Source of the DNA: Colwellia sp. PAMC 20917
GTDB taxonomy: Bacteria; Pseudomonadota; Gammaproteobacteria; Enterobacterales; Alteromonadaceae
Length of the DNA stretch: 64,000 bases
Direction: 5' to 3'
Assembly (NCBI RefSeq): GCF_001767295.1
Contig: NZ_CP014944.1
Coordinates: 3,596,001-3,660,000, forward strand
Positions 1-10,760 of the stretch are shown here, in pieces; the first letter of the stretch is position 1, and each line of letters opens with the position of its first letter. A program made the translations under genes and the position numbers. The notes beneath the pieces were generated by a model. The model did no database searches, was not told where the DNA came from, and was given only the letters and a program-made list of their open reading frames with translations.

Positions 1-728
1 AAGACAATAGCGATGTTAAATTTTTAGCCTTTGTTCATGCTGAAACATCTACCGGTGTATTGTCTGATGCAAAAGCCTTATGTGCCATAGCCCAAGAAAA
101 CTCAGCGCTTTCTATCGTCGATGCAGTGACCTCATTAGGCGGTGTTGAATTAAAGGTTGATGATTGGGGAATCGATGCTATTTATTCGGGTAGTCAAAAA
201 TGTTTATCGTGTGTGCCCGGCATATCACCAATTAGCTTCAGTACTAAAGCGGTTGAAAAATTAACAAGTAGAAAGTCTGCAGTACCCAGTTGGTTTTTAG
301 ATTTATCGTTGGTTATGGGCTATTGGGGCGGTACAGGTAAACGTAGTTATCATCATACGGCACCGGTAAATTCTCTCTATGCTTTGCATGAATCTTTAGT
401 GATGTTACAAGATGAAGGTTTAGAAAATGCATGGCAACGCCATAAAAACCAACACCTTAAATTAAAAGCAGGATTAGAAAAACTAGGCGTAGCGTTTGTT
501 GTTGATGAACAATACCGTTTACCACAATTAAATACGGTATTAATTCCTCAAGGCGTTGATGATGCAGCTGTTCGCGAAACCTTACTTAATGAATATAATT
601 TAGAAATTGGCGCTGGCCTAGGTGGTTTTGCTGGTAAAGCATGGCGCATTGGTTTAATGGGCTATGCGGCAAGAACTGAAAATGTGACCTTATGTTTAGC
701 GGCTTTAGCGGATGTTTTAGAGAAATAG
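1..728 (+). CDS. Class V aminotransferase (alanine-glyoxylate / serine-pyruvate type), 5' truncated
   Basis: The reading frame is open to the left edge of the window (first full codon at base 3), so the true start lies outside; the TTG at 60 is an internal leucine codon. The visible part holds the HAETSTGV motif of the alanine-glyoxylate aminotransferase subgroup and GSQKCLS, whose lysine is the expected pyridoxal-phosphate Schiff-base residue. The family moves an amino group from alanine or serine to glyoxylate or pyruvate in the cytoplasm. About 240 residues remain of the usual 370-400. The frame ends at TAG 726-728, followed by a bidirectional terminator shared with prs. Exact substrate cannot be read from this part. 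Confidence 0.85.
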   Translation, partial: DNSDVKFLAFVHAETSTGVLSDAKALCAIAQENSALSIVDAVTSLGGVELKVDDWGIDAIYSGSQKCLSCVPGISPISFSTKAVEKLTSRKSAVPSWFLDLSLVMGYWGGTGKRSYHHTAPVNSLYALHESLVMLQDEGLENAWQRHKNQHLKLKAGLEKLGVAFVVDEQYRLPQLNTVLIPQGVDDAAVRETLLNEYNLEIGAGLGGFAGKAWRIGLMGYAARTENVTLCLAALADVLEK

Positions 729-783
729 TCAACGTCTGACAAAAAGAATTAAGCGACCGTAGCTCCAGTGTTGTGTTAAATAA

Positions 784-820
784 AAAAGCCCCGAGTCAAA
801 AGATGACTCGGGGCTTTATT
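784..820. terminator. Bidirectional rho-independent terminator between the aminotransferase gene and prs
   Basis: An 11-bp perfect stem (788-798 with 804-814, loop AAAGA) has an A-run on its left and a T-run on its right, so it can end transcription from both convergent genes. Confidence 0.9.
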
Positions 821-849
821 ATTTATGAAGTTGTTTTATCAGTAAATGC

Positions 850-1797
850 TTAACTGTCAAACATTGCTGAAATAGATTCTTCGTTACACACACGGCGAAT
901 CGCTTCAGACAACATACCGCTTAAAGTAAGTTGACGAACAATACCAAGCGCTTTAATTTCGTCGGTAAGTGGTATTGAATCTGTTACCACTAACTCATCA
1001 ATAACAGAATCTCTTAGGTTTTGCGCAGCATTACCTGAAAGAACTGGATGAGTAGCATAAGCAATAACGCGTTTAGCGCCATGTGCTTTTAATGCTTCAG
1101 CCGCTTTTGCTAATGTGCCACCAGTATCTATCATGTCGTCGACAATGATACAGTCGCGGTCAGCAACATCACCAATAATGTGCATAACTTGTGCAACATT
1201 GGCTTTTGGACGACGCTTATCGATGATAGCAAGATCGGCTTCATTGAGTAATTTAGCTACGGCACGAGCGCGAACAACACCACCAATATCAGGAGAAACT
1301 ACAATCGGGTTATCTAGATCACGAGAAAGCATATCTTCAAGTAAAATAGGTGTGCCAAATACGTTATCTACCGGTACATCGAAGAAACCCTGAATTTGCT
1401 CAGCGTGTAGGTCAACCGTTAATACTCGGTCAACACCAACACTTGATAAAAAGTCAGCGACAACTTTCGCAGTAATTGGTACACGAGCACTACGTACACG
1501 TCTATCTTGGCGAGCATAACCAAAGTATGGAATAACGGCAGTAATACGACCAGCAGATGCTCGTCGTAATGCGTCAATCATCACAATTAATTCCATTAGG
1601 TTATTATTGGTTGGCGCACAAGTTGATTGAATAATAAAAACATCCGCACCGCGCACGTTTTCGTTAATTTCAACACTGATTTCACCGTCGCTAAAACTAC
1701 CGACTTTGGCATCGCCTAAAGTCATATACAAGCGATCAGCTACTTTCTTGGCCAGTTCAGGGGTGGCATTACCCGTAAATATTTTCATGTCAGGCAC
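850..1797 (-). CDS. prs: Ribose-phosphate pyrophosphokinase
   Basis: It makes PRPP from ribose-5-phosphate and ATP for purine, pyrimidine, histidine, tryptophan and NAD synthesis. The protein is near-identical in pattern to E. coli Prs: NENVRG, the catalytic flexible-loop YARQDRR region, the [11 protein letters not shown] segment and the PRPP-binding [10 protein letters not shown] signature. I choose the GTG start at 1797: it gives 315 residues, the E. coli length, starting VPDMKIF, and has a GAGGA ribosome site about nine bases upstream. An in-frame ATG at 1824 would add nine residues of unusual sequence. It is the last gene of lolB-ispE-prs, 129 bp after ispE. Confidence 0.97.
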   Translation of the reverse strand: MPDMKIFTGNATPELAKKVADRLYMTLGDAKVGSFSDGEISVEINENVRGADVFIIQSTCAPTNNNLMELIVMIDALRRASAGRITAVIPYFGYARQDRRVRSARVPITAKVVADFLSSVGVDRVLTVDLHAEQIQGFFDVPVDNVFGTPILLEDMLSRDLDNPIVVSPDIGGVVRARAVAKLLNEADLAIIDKRRPKANVAQVMHIIGDVADRDCIIVDDMIDTGGTLAKAAEALKAHGAKRVIAYATHPVLSGNAAQNLRDSVIDELVVTDSIPLTDEIKALGIVRQLTLSGMLSEAIRRVCNEESISAMFDS

Positions 1798-1840
1798 GGT
1801 CAGTTCCTCGGAAACTATTGACATTTTAAGTTACGCTATT

Positions 1841-1859
1841 AGTAAACCTTGAGTTTACT
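1841..1859. repeat. Small hairpin in the ispE-prs gap
   Basis: AGTAAAC / GTTTACT form a perfect 7-bp stem with a 5-base loop. It has no clear T-run and lies just upstream of the prs ribosome site on the minus strand, so it may shape the prs leader. Its function is not known. Confidence 0.4.
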
Positions 1860-1926
1860 ATCAGCAAATTATTAAATTTTTTCCAGTGGTTCTTGGCATT
1901 TTTATGAAAATAAATTCTCAATGGTA

Positions 1927-2850
1927 TTAATATTCTGCATTTTCTGTTTGCAATGTTATTAAGTTGTTAATAGCATTGCGTAATGGAGATGTATTGACAC
2001 CTTTTGCCACAAAAGAAATTATTCCATTAGGAAGTAATGACTGGATGCGACAAGCCTCTTGCTCAGTATCAAAACGAGAAAAAATACACGCTCCGGTACC
2101 AGTCATTCGAGACGGGGCGTATTCTACCAACCAAGCCAGTAACTTGGCAACCTCGGGATACTTTTTTATTACTAACGTCTGGCAGTCATTGTGGCATAAG
2201 TCTATGTCTAACTTACTAATATCATCATTTAAATTAACTTTTGCCGTATTGCGAGTTAAGTCAGCATCAGTAAAAATACTGGCAGTAGAAATACTGACAT
2301 CAGGTTTACTGACTAAAAACCAGCTTTCTTGAGGATAAACAGCAGTGAGTTCTTCACCAACACCCTCAGCAAAAGCAGCAAAACCATGAATAAAAATCGG
2401 TACGTCAGCGCCCAGTGATAGGCCAAGTTTTGCTAGCTCTGTGTTAGACAAATTGGCCTGCCACAGAGTATTTAATGCCAATAAAATAGTGGCGGCGTTG
2501 GATGACCCGCCACCTAAGCCACCTCCCATAGGGAGAATTTTTGTTATTTTTATTTGTGCACCTAAATATACGTTATTAAAAGTAGTCGAACTTTTTAGTA
2601 GGTGGCTTTGCAGTAACCGAGCTGCTTTTACAATTAAGTTATCTTCATGTAATACACCATCAATCGGCGTGAGTAATTCAATATTATTATCCTGAGTCTT
2701 CCTTATTTCTATGGTGTCGCTGTGATCTAAAAATTGAAAAATAGTTTCTAACTGATGATAGCCGTCGTTGCGTTGACCAATAATATGGAGGAATAAATTA
2801 AGCTTTGCCGGTGCAGGAAAACTCTGAAATTGCTGGTTAGTCTGAGTCAT
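1927..2850 (-). CDS. ispE: 4-diphosphocytidyl-2-C-methyl-D-erythritol kinase
   Basis: This GHMP-family kinase phosphorylates CDP-methylerythritol in the non-mevalonate isoprenoid pathway. The N-terminal PAPAKLNLFLHI motif and the glycine-rich ATP loop PMGGGLGGGSSNAA are both present, as is the C-terminal MTGTGACIF segment. Its 307 residues are slightly longer than the E. coli enzyme (283). The start overlaps the 3' end of lolB by 14 bp, indicating translational coupling in lolB-ispE-prs. Confidence 0.96.
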   Translation of the reverse strand: MTQTNQQFQSFPAPAKLNLFLHIIGQRNDGYHQLETIFQFLDHSDTIEIRKTQDNNIELLTPIDGVLHEDNLIVKAARLLQSHLLKSSTTFNNVYLGAQIKITKILPMGGGLGGGSSNAATILLALNTLWQANLSNTELAKLGLSLGADVPIFIHGFAAFAEGVGEELTAVYPQESWFLVSKPDVSISTASIFTDADLTRNTAKVNLNDDISKLDIDLCHNDCQTLVIKKYPEVAKLLAWLVEYAPSRMTGTGACIFSRFDTEQEACRIQSLLPNGIISFVAKGVNTSPLRNAINNLITLQTENAEY

Positions 2851-3478
2851 TACTTGTCACGTCCCATTGATGAACATTAATTTTAATGGTGATGTTATCT
2901 TGTTTTATGGTGAACTTCGTTGCTAGTTGATATTGGTCTACTTGTTGATAGCCACTATACTTAATAAACCATTTTTTTTCATCAGAGTAGCTGGTCAGTG
3001 TTTGGGGTAATTTTGTTGTTTCATTATACGTTATTTTATTATTAGCTAAATATGGTAAGCCTTTTAACCAGAAAGTCATCGCGTGTGTCGGTAATGTAAA
3101 ACCTGTTAGCGAAGCAAGCAGGGTGTTTAAATCAGGGCTTTGGTAGCGCTCACCATCGACATTAATAACATGCATATTATTGACCGACTCTAAAGTAAAA
3201 ACTTGAATACCTAGCACTGTGGTTAAATTTAGCATCTGGCGATTTTTATCTCCTTGGTAATGCCAATTTAATGTTAAGCTATGACGCTCATTAGGGCTAA
3301 TTATGCCCATTTTCCCTTTTATTTTCCAATTCGACATTGCTGTGAGCTTTTTAGTGCGCTCGGTAATGTTTTGATGTTCAGTAATTTGCTGATGGTTATT
3401 CGTTAAAGAACTACAACCAGATAGAAATATCAGTAAAAAACTGAAAAAGAGTGGCAGCGATAAGGTAATTTTATTCAT
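2837..3478 (-). CDS. lolB: Outer-membrane lipoprotein receptor LolB
   Basis: LolB receives lipoproteins from the periplasmic carrier LolA and inserts them in the outer membrane. The sequence has a lipoprotein signal ending in LSGC, then the WKIKGKMGI and LNWHYQGD patterns seen in LolB. I choose ATG 3478 (MNKITLSL...), which gives a normal 22-residue signal peptide; ATG 3487 and ATG 3508 are in frame upstream but would give an unusually long n-region. No strong ribosome site distinguishes them. Position next to ispE-prs and divergent from hemA matches E. coli and strongly supports the call, since LolB sequences diverge fast. Confidence 0.9.
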   Translation of the reverse strand: MNKITLSLPLFFSFLLIFLSGCSSLTNNHQQITEHQNITERTKKLTAMSNWKIKGKMGIISPNERHSLTLNWHYQGDKNRQMLNLTTVLGIQVFTLESVNNMHVINVDGERYQSPDLNTLLASLTGFTLPTHAMTFWLKGLPYLANNKITYNETTKLPQTLTSYSDEKKWFIKYSGYQQVDQYQLATKFTIKQDNITIKINVHQWDVTSNDSD

Positions 3479-3649
3479 ATAAACCATTATTATTGAGTTA
3501 ATCGCCATAATATTGCGTTATCGCGTATTTGATGCTTTTAATTTTCTGCGATTTTTCGTAAAATTAACATCATTATTTATCATAGATCATAGGTTTTTTA
3601 TAAAACTTGATTAATAATGTCGTTAATAAAAAGATTAATGGAAAAAAAA

Positions 3650-3679
3650 TTGCTATCGATAATTTTTATTTCTTATATT
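3650..3679 (+). promoter_or_regulatory. Candidate sigma-70 promoter of hemA
   Basis: TTGCTA (3650-3655) and TATATT (3674-3679) are separated by 18 bp in the lolB-hemA divergent gap and would give a leader of about 25 bases. This is a pattern match only, in AT-rich DNA. Confidence 0.4.
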
Positions 3680-3710
3680 AATCGTCTTAAAAAGGCTGAA
3701 TCGTTCCGTT

Positions 3711-4970
3711 ATGTCTATAGTTGCTGTTGGAATCAATCACAAAACTGCCCCTGTTGCCGTGAGAGAAAAAATCTCTTTTAATCCCGACAATTTAAGTGTG
3801 GCATTAACTGAATTACTTGGAAACGTAGAATGTCGTGAAGCGGCTATTTTATCAACATGTAATCGTACAGAGCTGTATTTAGTTCAAGAAGGCGATGTAA
3901 GGGTTACCCAAGAAAAAGTTGTCCGCTGGTTAGAAAAACATCACAATGTTCCTGCTTCAACTATTACGCCAAGTTTATATTGGCATACTGATCAACAGGC
4001 CGTTAACCACATGATGCGGGTTGCTTGTGGCTTAGACTCTTTAGTTTTAGGCGAACCGCAAATCTTAGGTCAAATGAAGCAAGCCTATAGCCAAGCGAAA
4101 GCTGCTGGTTCTATGTCTTTAGTCATGGACCGTTTATTTCAACGTACTTTTGGTGTTGCTAAACAAGTTCGCACTGAAACTGAAATTGGCGCGAGTGCGG
4201 TTTCGGTTGCTTTTGCATCGGTAAATCTAGCAAAACATATTTTTGCCAGTCTTGAAAATGTAAAAGTACTATTAGTGGGGGCCGGTGAAACTATTGAACT
4301 GGTTGCTAAACATTTATACGAGAATAAAGTGGGTAAAATAACTGTTGCTAACCGCACAATTGCCCGTGCAGAAGCAATGGCTGGTGCTATTGGCGCTGAC
4401 GTTATTACCTTGGCGCAAATCCCTGACAAAATGGCTGACGCCGATATTGTTATTAGTTCAACCGGTAGTACTTTACCCATTATAGGTAAAGGTATGGTTG
4501 AACACGCATTAGGAAAGCGTAAGCATCGTCCTATTTTTATGGTTGATTTAGCGGTTCCTCGTGATATCGAAGAACAGGTTGGTGATCTAGAAGATGTTTT
4601 TCTATATACGGTTGATGATTTACAAGGCATTATCGCGAAAAATTTAGCCAATCGTCGCAAAGAAGCGGTTCAAGCTGAGGCAATAGTTTCTACTCAATCT
4701 GATGTGTTTATGTCATGGCTTCGTGGCTTAAATACCCAAGATACCGTTATAGATTACCGTAAACAATGTTTAGAACATCGCGATTTGTTACTTGATAAAG
4801 CATTGTTACAACTGCAGGGTAATAAGTCACCAGAAGCTATTTTGGCTGAGTTAGCCACTAAGTTGACCAATAAATTTATGCATGCACCCACTAGCGCTAT
4901 TCAATCGGCGGCCCAAGGTGGCGAATTAGATAAATTGGTATACTTACGCGATATTTATAACATTAAATAA
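3711..4970 (+). CDS. hemA: Glutamyl-tRNA reductase
   Basis: It reduces glutamyl-tRNA to glutamate-1-semialdehyde, the first committed step of tetrapyrrole synthesis. The N-terminal GINHKTAPV and the STCNRTELY motif with nucleophilic Cys50 are present, followed by GLDSLVLGEPQILGQ and an NADPH-binding VGAGETIELVAKHL region. The 419-residue length matches the family. It heads the hemA-prfA-prmC cluster and faces lolB, the same arrangement as in E. coli. Confidence 0.97.
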   Translation: MSIVAVGINHKTAPVAVREKISFNPDNLSVALTELLGNVECREAAILSTCNRTELYLVQEGDVRVTQEKVVRWLEKHHNVPASTITPSLYWHTDQQAVNHMMRVACGLDSLVLGEPQILGQMKQAYSQAKAAGSMSLVMDRLFQRTFGVAKQVRTETEIGASAVSVAFASVNLAKHIFASLENVKVLLVGAGETIELVAKHLYENKVGKITVANRTIARAEAMAGAIGADVITLAQIPDKMADADIVISSTGSTLPIIGKGMVEHALGKRKHRPIFMVDLAVPRDIEEQVGDLEDVFLYTVDDLQGIIAKNLANRRKEAVQAEAIVSTQSDVFMSWLRGLNTQDTVIDYRKQCLEHRDLLLDKALLQLQGNKSPEAILAELATKLTNKFMHAPTSAIQSAAQGGELDKLVYLRDIYNIK

Positions 4971-5133
4971 CGGTCTCGAGCTTACAACACACCCAAACCG
5001 TATTTTGATGAACATTTGAGCTTAGCTGGGTATTTACAGCTTTTTTACACCTTTGATTGAAAGTGCTCAACTAACCCTTTAAACTGCACATCACCAATTT
5101 TTATCCGCTGTTTCCTAATTATAAGATTTCTTA

Positions 5134-6222
5134 ATGAATAAATCTGTTTATCAAAAACTTGAAATATTAGTCGAGCGCTTTGAAGAAGTTCAAGCCTTGC
5201 TTTCTGATCCTGGAACACTTTCAGATCAAGAAAAATTTATTGCCTTATCAAAAGAGTTTTCTCAATTAGAAGCAGTCACTAGTGTGTTTAATGACTACCA
5301 AAGCGCAGAAGAAGACTTTGCTTTAGCTGAAGAAATGCTAAAAGATGAAGACCCTGAAATGCGTGAAATGGCGCAAGAAGAATTTAAATCAGCTAAGAAA
5401 ACCATTGAAGAATTAGCCGATCAATTACAAATTTTACTATTACCTAAAGATCCAAACGACAACAATAACTGTTTTGTTGAATTACGTGCAGGAGCCGGTG
5501 GTGATGAAGCGGCAATTTTTGCTGGCGACTTATACCGCATGTATAGCCGTTACTGTGAAAAGAAAGGCTGGCGTATTGAAGTTATGAACACTAATGAAAG
5601 TGAACAAGGTGGCTATAAAGAAGTCATTTTCAAAGTGCTTGGAGAAGGCGTCTACGGACAAATGAAGTTCGAGTCTGGTGGTCATCGTGTGCAACGTGTT
5701 CCTGAAACTGAATCTCAAGGTCGAGTGCATACTTCTGCTTGTACCGTTGTTGTTATGCCTGAGATACCAGAAGCTGACGCGATTGAAATTAATAAAGCAG
5801 ATTTAAAAGTTGACACTTTTCGCGCATCAGGTGCGGGTGGACAGCACGTTAACAAAACTGATTCTGCCATTCGTATTACCCATATTCCAACAGGCGTAGT
5901 TGTCGAGTGTCAAGAACAACGCTCTCAGCATAAAAACCGTGCGCAAGCGATGTCGGTATTACAAGCTCGCTTACAACAAGCAGAAGATGAAAAACGCCGC
6001 AGTGAAGAAGAGTCTTCACGTCGTAATTTAGTGGCAAGTGGTGATCGTTCAGAACGAATTCGTACTTACAACTATCCGCAAGGACGTATGACGGACCACC
6101 GTATTAACTTGACTTTATATCGTTTGAACGAAGTTCTTGAAGGTAACTTGCATTTAGTCCTAGAGCCTATTATGTTAGAAAATCAAGCCGATTTACTTGC
6201 GGCTCTTGCTGAGCAAAACTAG
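5134..6222 (+). CDS. prfA: Peptide chain release factor 1
   Basis: RF1 recognises UAA and UAG stop codons and triggers peptide release. The GGQ motif that enters the peptidyl transferase centre is at residues 235-237, and the codon-reading PxT tripeptide is PET at 190-192. Length is 362 residues against 360 in E. coli. The gene follows hemA after a 163-bp gap and is followed by prmC, which methylates the GGQ glutamine. Confidence 0.97.
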   Translation: MNKSVYQKLEILVERFEEVQALLSDPGTLSDQEKFIALSKEFSQLEAVTSVFNDYQSAEEDFALAEEMLKDEDPEMREMAQEEFKSAKKTIEELADQLQILLLPKDPNDNNNCFVELRAGAGGDEAAIFAGDLYRMYSRYCEKKGWRIEVMNTNESEQGGYKEVIFKVLGEGVYGQMKFESGGHRVQRVPETESQGRVHTSACTVVVMPEIPEADAIEINKADLKVDTFRASGAGGQHVNKTDSAIRITHIPTGVVVECQEQRSQHKNRAQAMSVLQARLQQAEDEKRRSEEESSRRNLVASGDRSERIRTYNYPQGRMTDHRINLTLYRLNEVLEGNLHLVLEPIMLENQADLLAALAEQN

Positions 6223-6230
6223 TTATTGGT

Positions 6231-7118
6231 TTGAGCGAATCCTTAAAACCGTCAATAACATATTGCCAGCAGAGTTTTGCTGAAATAATTAATCAAGGGC
6301 AGCAGTTACTCGCTGCCTTTTCTGATAGCGCAAAACTCGATTGTAAAATCCTACTTGCTTTTGTTTTAAATAAAGAAACAAGTTATTTGTTAACTTGGCC
6401 TGACAAAAAGTTAGCAGAGCATGAATTCTACGCTTTTTTAGCTTTGTTTGAGCGCCGTTTGCAAGGCGAGCCTATTGCTTATATTACACAAGAACGTGAA
6501 TTCTGGTCACTGCCTTTTTACGTATCACCAGCAACCTTAATTCCTCGTCCAGATACAGAGTTACTGGTCGAACATATTTTAGCGCGCCATCTAGCAAGTG
6601 ATTTATCGTGCTTGGATCTCGGTACGGGTACCGGAGCTATTGCTCTGTCGCTTGCTTCAGAACAAAAACAGTGGCAAGTTCACGGCATTGATTTTAGTGA
6701 CGCTGCGATTAGTTTAGCTAAAAAAAATGCTCAACGGCTACAGTTACCACAGGTAGAGCTTTATCAAAGTGATTGGTTCTCTAATGTAGCCGCAGATAAA
6801 AAGTTTAATATTATCGTTAGCAACCCCCCTTATATCGATGAAGCCGATCAGCATTTAATTGCAGGCGATGTCAGGTTTGAACCGCTATCTGCTCTGGTTG
6901 CTCGGGATAATGGTTTTGCAGATATCAAACGTATTGCCAAAGACGCACAAGGTTATTTAACCAATAATGGTGCACTCTATTTTGAACATGGCTTTGAACA
7001 AGCGGCTGGCGTTAGCGATATATTAAAGCAATTGGGTTATCAGTCGATTGAAACATTTAAAGATTACGGCGGAAATGACCGAGTTACTTGCTGTATTTAT
7101 GTACAACAAGAAGAATAA
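6231..7118 (+). CDS. prmC: Release factor glutamine N5-methyltransferase
   Basis: It methylates the glutamine of the GGQ motif in RF1 and RF2 using S-adenosylmethionine. The SAM loop LDLGTGTG is at 128-135 and the catalytic NPPY at 198-201; REFWSLPFYVSPATLIPRPDTE in the N-terminal part is a family hallmark (shown in pieces here: REFWSL, IPRPDTE). The start is a TTG at 6231, eight bases after the prfA stop; no ATG nearby preserves the N-terminal domain, so the rare start is likely real and implies coupling to prfA. Confidence 0.95.
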   Translation: MSESLKPSITYCQQSFAEIINQGQQLLAAFSDSAKLDCKILLAFVLNKETSYLLTWPDKKLAEHEFYAFLALFERRLQGEPIAYITQEREFWSLPFYVSPATLIPRPDTELLVEHILARHLASDLSCLDLGTGTGAIALSLASEQKQWQVHGIDFSDAAISLAKKNAQRLQLPQVELYQSDWFSNVAADKKFNIIVSNPPYIDEADQHLIAGDVRFEPLSALVARDNGFADIKRIAKDAQGYLTNNGALYFEHGFEQAAGVSDILKQLGYQSIETFKDYGGNDRVTCCIYVQQEE

Positions 7119-7139
7119 AGATAAATATAAGGTTTTTGC

Positions 7140-7502
7140 ATGAAACATTTACATATGACTCTGGCGGCAATAAGCATTATATTGTTCACCTACCGGTTTG
7201 CATTAACCTTGATGAATTCAGCACAATTAGATAAAAAATGGTTGAAAATCAGCCCTCATATCCTTGACACTTTTTTATTACTATTAGGTATTGGTCTGGC
7301 TGTCAAGTTAGCGATAAATCCAATAGAATATTTATGGCTAGGCGAAAAGATACTTGCCATTATTTTCTATATTTTTACCGGCTATTACACGTTGAAGTTA
7401 GCTCGTAACCGAATGATGCAAGTGATAGGTTATTTAGTAGCTATGGGCTGGATTATGTTAGTGGTGCGAATAGCGACAACAAAACAAACGATATTTTTAT
7501 AA
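7140..7502 (+). CDS. sirB2: SirB2-family small membrane protein
   Basis: This is a 120-residue protein with about four hydrophobic segments and no soluble domain. Its size, hydrophobicity and position between prmC and sirB1 match SirB2 (YchQ of E. coli). The family's biochemical role is not established. An AAGG ribosome site lies seven bases before the ATG. Confidence 0.85.
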   Translation: MKHLHMTLAAISIILFTYRFALTLMNSAQLDKKWLKISPHILDTFLLLLGIGLAVKLAINPIEYLWLGEKILAIIFYIFTGYYTLKLARNRMMQVIGYLVAMGWIMLVVRIATTKQTIFL

Positions 7503-7561
7503 TAAATATACCCTGAAATAAGCAATAACTATAAATAGAGTCAGCAATTAAAAATTACAGC

Positions 7562-8362
7562 ATGAATGAATTATTATTTTCCGAGCTCAATGATGACGAT
7601 AAATCACTTATTGAAGCTTTTGTACTTATTGAAGAAGTTGTTTTTGGTGATAGTGACTTTGAGCCAACAAACCTTAGTCAAATAGTCGAACAATGTTCAG
7701 AATTAATTTCTGATACAGAAGAGTATCTTGAAAAAGCTGAGCAATTAATCAACGAACTTTTCATTGGGCAACTTTTTATTGATAATCAACGTGATTTTTG
7801 GCCCGTTAGTGCTCATAAGTTACAAAGTGGACTCGATTTTAAATTAATGGCCCCAGCGCTAAAAAGTATAGTGCTTTGCCATATATTTCGTCTTTGTGGT
7901 TTTGAAGCTGATGTGGTGTACGTACCAAAGAAAAATATGATTCGCGTCGTCTGTGATGATGTTTATGCGATTGTTTTTGATCCCATTACTGGAGAGTCTT
8001 TAAATTGGCAGGAGCTTGATTTATGTATGGATGAACTTGATGGCGATCCACAAAGCGACCAAATTGAAGATATTTCAAGGTTAAGCTTAATTGTTAAGCA
8101 CGTTAGCTCATTGAAAAATGCTTTGATCCGCGAAGGGCAGTTTGCTCAAGCATTAAAGTGTGTTGATATATTAATAGCGTTACGCCCAGAAGATCCGTTT
8201 GAGCGTCGCGACCGAGGTTTTTTGTTGCATCAACTCGATTGTTTTAAAGTCGCTTACGATGATTACCAATATTTTGTCGATAAATGTCCAAAAGATCCTG
8301 CTGCGCAATTATTAAAAATGCAATTGGACAAAATCACTATAGCTGATACGGTATTACATTAA
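7562..8362 (+). CDS. sirB1: SirB1-family protein (transglutaminase-like core plus TPR)
   Basis: The 266-residue protein resembles SirB1/YchA: an N-terminal helical transglutaminase-like domain (roughly 30-160) and a C-terminal TPR-like part (roughly 180-260) containing LIREGQFAQALKC and LRPEDPFERRDRGFLL. It lacks an obvious Cys-His-Asp catalytic triad, as other SirB1 proteins do. The E. coli cluster places it directly before kdsA; here one extra gene separates them. Function is unknown. Confidence 0.85.
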   Translation: MNELLFSELNDDDKSLIEAFVLIEEVVFGDSDFEPTNLSQIVEQCSELISDTEEYLEKAEQLINELFIGQLFIDNQRDFWPVSAHKLQSGLDFKLMAPALKSIVLCHIFRLCGFEADVVYVPKKNMIRVVCDDVYAIVFDPITGESLNWQELDLCMDELDGDPQSDQIEDISRLSLIVKHVSSLKNALIREGQFAQALKCVDILIALRPEDPFERRDRGFLLHQLDCFKVAYDDYQYFVDKCPKDPAAQLLKMQLDKITIADTVLH

Positions 8363-8433
8363 TAAGCCTTAGAAATAAGGCTGTAGTTTACAAATAAAAC
8401 CAATAAATCAAATAAAAATAACAAGGTTAATCA

Positions 8434-9696
8434 ATGGAAGATCAAATTATCAACAATACACCTTTTATCACGAATGACGCCACGGTTATGGGGTTACTCG
8501 CACTAATACTTGGATTCGTTTTTTATACTTCAAATAGTGAACACCCCGCATTTAAGAAGTTCTATAAATACGTGCCAGCATTACTTATGTGCTACCTATT
8601 ACCCTCTTTGCTAAACACTTTTGGCATTGTTAGTGCAGAATTGAGTCAAGTAGACGAAGTCGCCAAGTATTATTTATTGCCGGCTTGTTTGGTTTTACTC
8701 ACTTTGAGCATCGACATAAAAGCAATTGTTGGTCTTGGTAATAAAGCGATTATTATGTTTTTAACCGGCACGGTTGGTGTGGTTATTGGCGGCCCAATTG
8801 CGCTCTTAGTTATTTCTGCTATTTGGCCTGAATTACTTGGTGTAACTGGTCCTGAAGCTGTTTGGCGTGGTATGGCTGCGCTTGCGGGTAGTTGGATTGG
8901 TGGCGGCGCAAATATGTTGGCGATGAAAGAAATTTATGGCGCTGATGGCAAAATATTCACCATTATGGTGACTGTTGATATTGTTGTAGCCAACTTGTGG
9001 ATGGCGGTATTACTTTATTTAGCAGCAAACCATAAGCGTATTGATGCGAAGAGTGGCGCTGACACTTCAGCAATTGATAGATTAATTGATAAAGTAGAGT
9101 CTGCTCAACGTGAAAATATCAAGTTGCCGTTACTAAAAGACTTTATGATGATTATAGCGGTAGGTTTTGGCGCTGCTGGTTTAGCACATTTTGCCGCTGA
9201 CTTTTTAGTCCCTTATTTTCAGACAAACTTTCCTGAATTAGAAAAATTTAGCTTACATTCAAAACTATTCTGGATAATCGTCTTAGTGACTACGATAGGA
9301 TTGGCATTGTCGTTTACTAAAGTAAGAAAACTTGAAGCCGTAGGAGCTTCGAAAGTTGGTAGTAGCTTATTATATGTATTAGTCGCGACAATAGGTTTGC
9401 ATATGGATGTTACTCAAATTGTTGAGTCACCGAAATACATAGCCATTGGAGTTATCTGGATGTTAGTCCACGTTGCTTTACTGCTTATTGTTGGCAAAAT
9501 GATTAAAGCACCGATCTTCTATCTAGCTGTTGGCAGTAAAGCCAATATCGGTGGTGCTGCTTCTGCGCCCGTTATCGCATCAGCATTTCATCCTTCTTTA
9601 GCGCCGGTTGGTGTACTACTGGCGGTGTTAGGTTATGCTTTAGGTACTTATATGGCTTGGTTATGTGGCCAGTTATTAAGAATTATTGGTAGCTAA
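8434..9696 (+). CDS. DUF819-family integral membrane protein
   Basis: The 420-residue protein has about eleven predicted membrane segments and the glycine-rich motifs typical of DUF819 (YjcL-like) proteins: MAALAGSWIGGGANM and, near the end, GSKANIGGAASAPV. The paired GGGAN / NIGGAASAP motifs suggest an inverted-repeat transporter fold, but no substrate is known. AAGG lies eight bases before ATG 8434. It sits between sirB1 and kdsA, where E. coli has no gene, so it appears to be an insertion in an otherwise conserved cluster. Confidence 0.85.
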   Translation: MEDQIINNTPFITNDATVMGLLALILGFVFYTSNSEHPAFKKFYKYVPALLMCYLLPSLLNTFGIVSAELSQVDEVAKYYLLPACLVLLTLSIDIKAIVGLGNKAIIMFLTGTVGVVIGGPIALLVISAIWPELLGVTGPEAVWRGMAALAGSWIGGGANMLAMKEIYGADGKIFTIMVTVDIVVANLWMAVLLYLAANHKRIDAKSGADTSAIDRLIDKVESAQRENIKLPLLKDFMMIIAVGFGAAGLAHFAADFLVPYFQTNFPELEKFSLHSKLFWIIVLVTTIGLALSFTKVRKLEAVGASKVGSSLLYVLVATIGLHMDVTQIVESPKYIAIGVIWMLVHVALLLIVGKMIKAPIFYLAVGSKANIGGAASAPVIASAFHPSLAPVGVLLAVLGYALGTYMAWLCGQLLRIIGS

Positions 9697-10581
<885 letters not shown>

Positions 10582-10605
10582 TAACAATAAAAGCGGCGTT
10601 AAAAC

Positions 10606-10638
10606 ACAAAAACCTGAGTAGCTACTCAGGTTTTTTTT
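10606..10638 (+). terminator. Rho-independent terminator after kdsA
   Basis: CCTGAG / CTCAGG stem (10613-10618 with 10625-10630), loop TAGCTA, flanked by A-run and an eight-base T-run. Confidence 0.9.
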
Positions 10639-10760
10639 ATAGCTGATATAGTATCTTGCTTAGTCATCTTAGTCGCATTGTTTTGATAGCAGTTATTCGG
10701 GGTAATGCTGAGCACAAGTATGGAAAAATGCTAATTGTGCTGAAATCACTTAGGGTGACT

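Noticed and set aside
60-728. TTG 60 as start of the first gene
   Set aside because: The frame stays open to the window edge and contains the conserved HAETSTGV motif upstream of and across this codon, so it is internal.
1795-1824. ATG 1824 as the prs start
   Set aside because: The extra nine residues are not family-like, and a good ribosome site precedes GTG 1797, which gives the E. coli length.
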